64,000 nt of DNA. It comes from a bacterium. Lineage in GTDB: Bacteria > Hinthialibacterota > Hinthialibacteria > OLB16. The stretch spans positions 151,289 through 215,288 of the forward strand of contig JAJVIK010000009.1 of the NCBI GenBank assembly GCA_022072055.1, written 5' to 3'. A program made the translations under genes and the position numbers. Positions 63,551 through 64,000 of this stretch are shown here, piece by piece (position 1 is the stretch's first letter; each line of letters opens with the position of its first letter). The notes under the pieces were generated by a model. That model ran no database searches. It worked only from the letters and a program-made list of their open reading frames with translations, and was not told the DNA's origin.

Positions 63551-64000
63551 TTGCGCACGTACCTGTACTGGCTTTCATGCCAGACCGAGTGGCTGTACAC
63601 TTATGACACGAACGGCAACTTGACCATGGCCGAGAAACAGAACGGCGCGAGCGTGAAGCAGGAGAAGTGGGTGTATTCCTGGAATCCGAGGGATCAGATG
63701 AGCAAGGCGGAGAAGTTCACCGGGACCTCCGACACCTACGCGGGCAAGGTCGAGTACGAGTACTGCCTGTCCTGCGATGGGGCGCTCTCCAAGCGGCGGG
63801 AGTACAGCACGAGCCAGTCCGGGAACATCGTTCAGGAGCGGCGCTACGAGTACGACGGCCTCAACCTGTTGCGCGTGGATCAGCGGGTGGACACGGACGG
63901 CGATGGGGTGATCGAGGCGGGCGAGACTGCTTGGCGGCATGTGGAGGTGAACAGCCACCGCCCCGGCGCGCTCGGCGCAGAGCTCGGCAAACGCGCCTAC
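63551..64000 (+). CDS. Rhs/YD-repeat protein fragment, runs off the window
   Basis: The frame opens after a stop at 63548-63550 and continues to the last base. It reads EWLYTYDTNGNLTMAEK, WVYSWNPRDQMSKAEK, YAGKVEYEYCLSCDGALSKR, RRYEYDGLNLLRVDQRVDTDGDGV and VNSHRPGALGAELGKRAY. This is homologous to the Rhs core at 46-49 kb (shared EYCLSCDGAL, RRYEYDGLNL, PGALG) but clearly diverged. No start codon with a ribosome site and no N-terminal domain are seen, so it looks 5'-truncated. The C-terminal tip lies outside the window. Confidence 0.75.
   Translation, partial: MRTYLYWLSCQTEWLYTYDTNGNLTMAEKQNGASVKQEKWVYSWNPRDQMSKAEKFTGTSDTYAGKVEYEYCLSCDGALSKRREYSTSQSGNIVQERRYEYDGLNLLRVDQRVDTDGDGVIEAGETAWRHVEVNSHRPGALGAELGKRAY

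Noticed and set aside
1..64000. CRISPR array
   Set aside because: No series of regularly spaced short repeats was seen anywhere in the window.

Overview
The window is a 64 kb stretch of high-GC DNA from a Gram-negative-type bacterium. It encodes an outer-membrane barrel, MurJ, FtsK and secreted proteins with export signals, and its tRNA genes carry an encoded CCA. A large membrane-bound dehydrogenase with propeller, HEAT-like and cytochrome c parts, a ceramidase-like hydrolase, a caspase-like peptidase, a TMTC-type TPR membrane protein and URO-D-like and Rhs proteins suggest a member of the PVC superphylum or a related candidate phylum. The species cannot be named from sequence alone.

Region 1 (about 1-29.3 kb) is ordinary chromosome. 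It holds a barrel protein, a pseudo-receiver/STAS protein, a TPR glycosyltransferase-like membrane protein, comM and murJ. It continues with an operon-like run gltB-gltD-FIST protein-secreted PepSY/concanavalin-like protein, then gcvT. Next are a divergent caspase-like/nucleotidyl-cyclase-like pair, a tiny repetitive secreted protein, a divergent pyrimidine-nucleoside phosphorylase, maf, tRNA-Leu(CAG), ftsK, a glycoside-hydrolase-like protein and an AlkD-type DNA glycosylase.

Region 2 (about 29.4-49.8 kb) is accessory. Its left edge shows an antitoxin gene with a PIN toxin cut short right beside a 3' tRNA fragment, as expected at an integration junction. Next comes a class 1 DISARM anti-phage system on the minus strand (drmD-drmMI-drmA-drmB-drmC). 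It is preceded by an unrecognised gene and interrupted between drmMI and drmA by a coupled 55-aa single-pass membrane protein, a palindromic repeat and two antitoxin-like genes lacking toxins. drmMI carries two in-frame repeat-derived insertions, one just before its NPPF catalytic motif. Beyond DISARM lies a decayed Rhs locus: a 5'-truncated Rhs with an AT-rich cysteine-rich tip, an AT-rich beta-propeller-like ORF in the position of an immunity gene, and a second partial Rhs copy. tRNA-Ser(CGA) closes the region.

Region 3 (about 49.9-64 kb) is chromosome again: the membrane-bound dehydrogenase, the ceramidase-like hydrolase, an NtrC-type two-component pair, higBA, pdxA, a GT-C membrane glycosyltransferase, a URO-D-like protein, a HAD phosphatase and a GNAT acetyltransferase. 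Another Rhs fragment runs off the right edge.

The best candidates for undescribed biology are the insert-bearing DISARM methylase with its coupled small membrane protein, the Rhs tip/propeller pair, a two-hairpin repeat family with compensatory changes, and a leader hairpin that could hide the ribosome binding site of the small Gly/Tyr-rich secreted protein.
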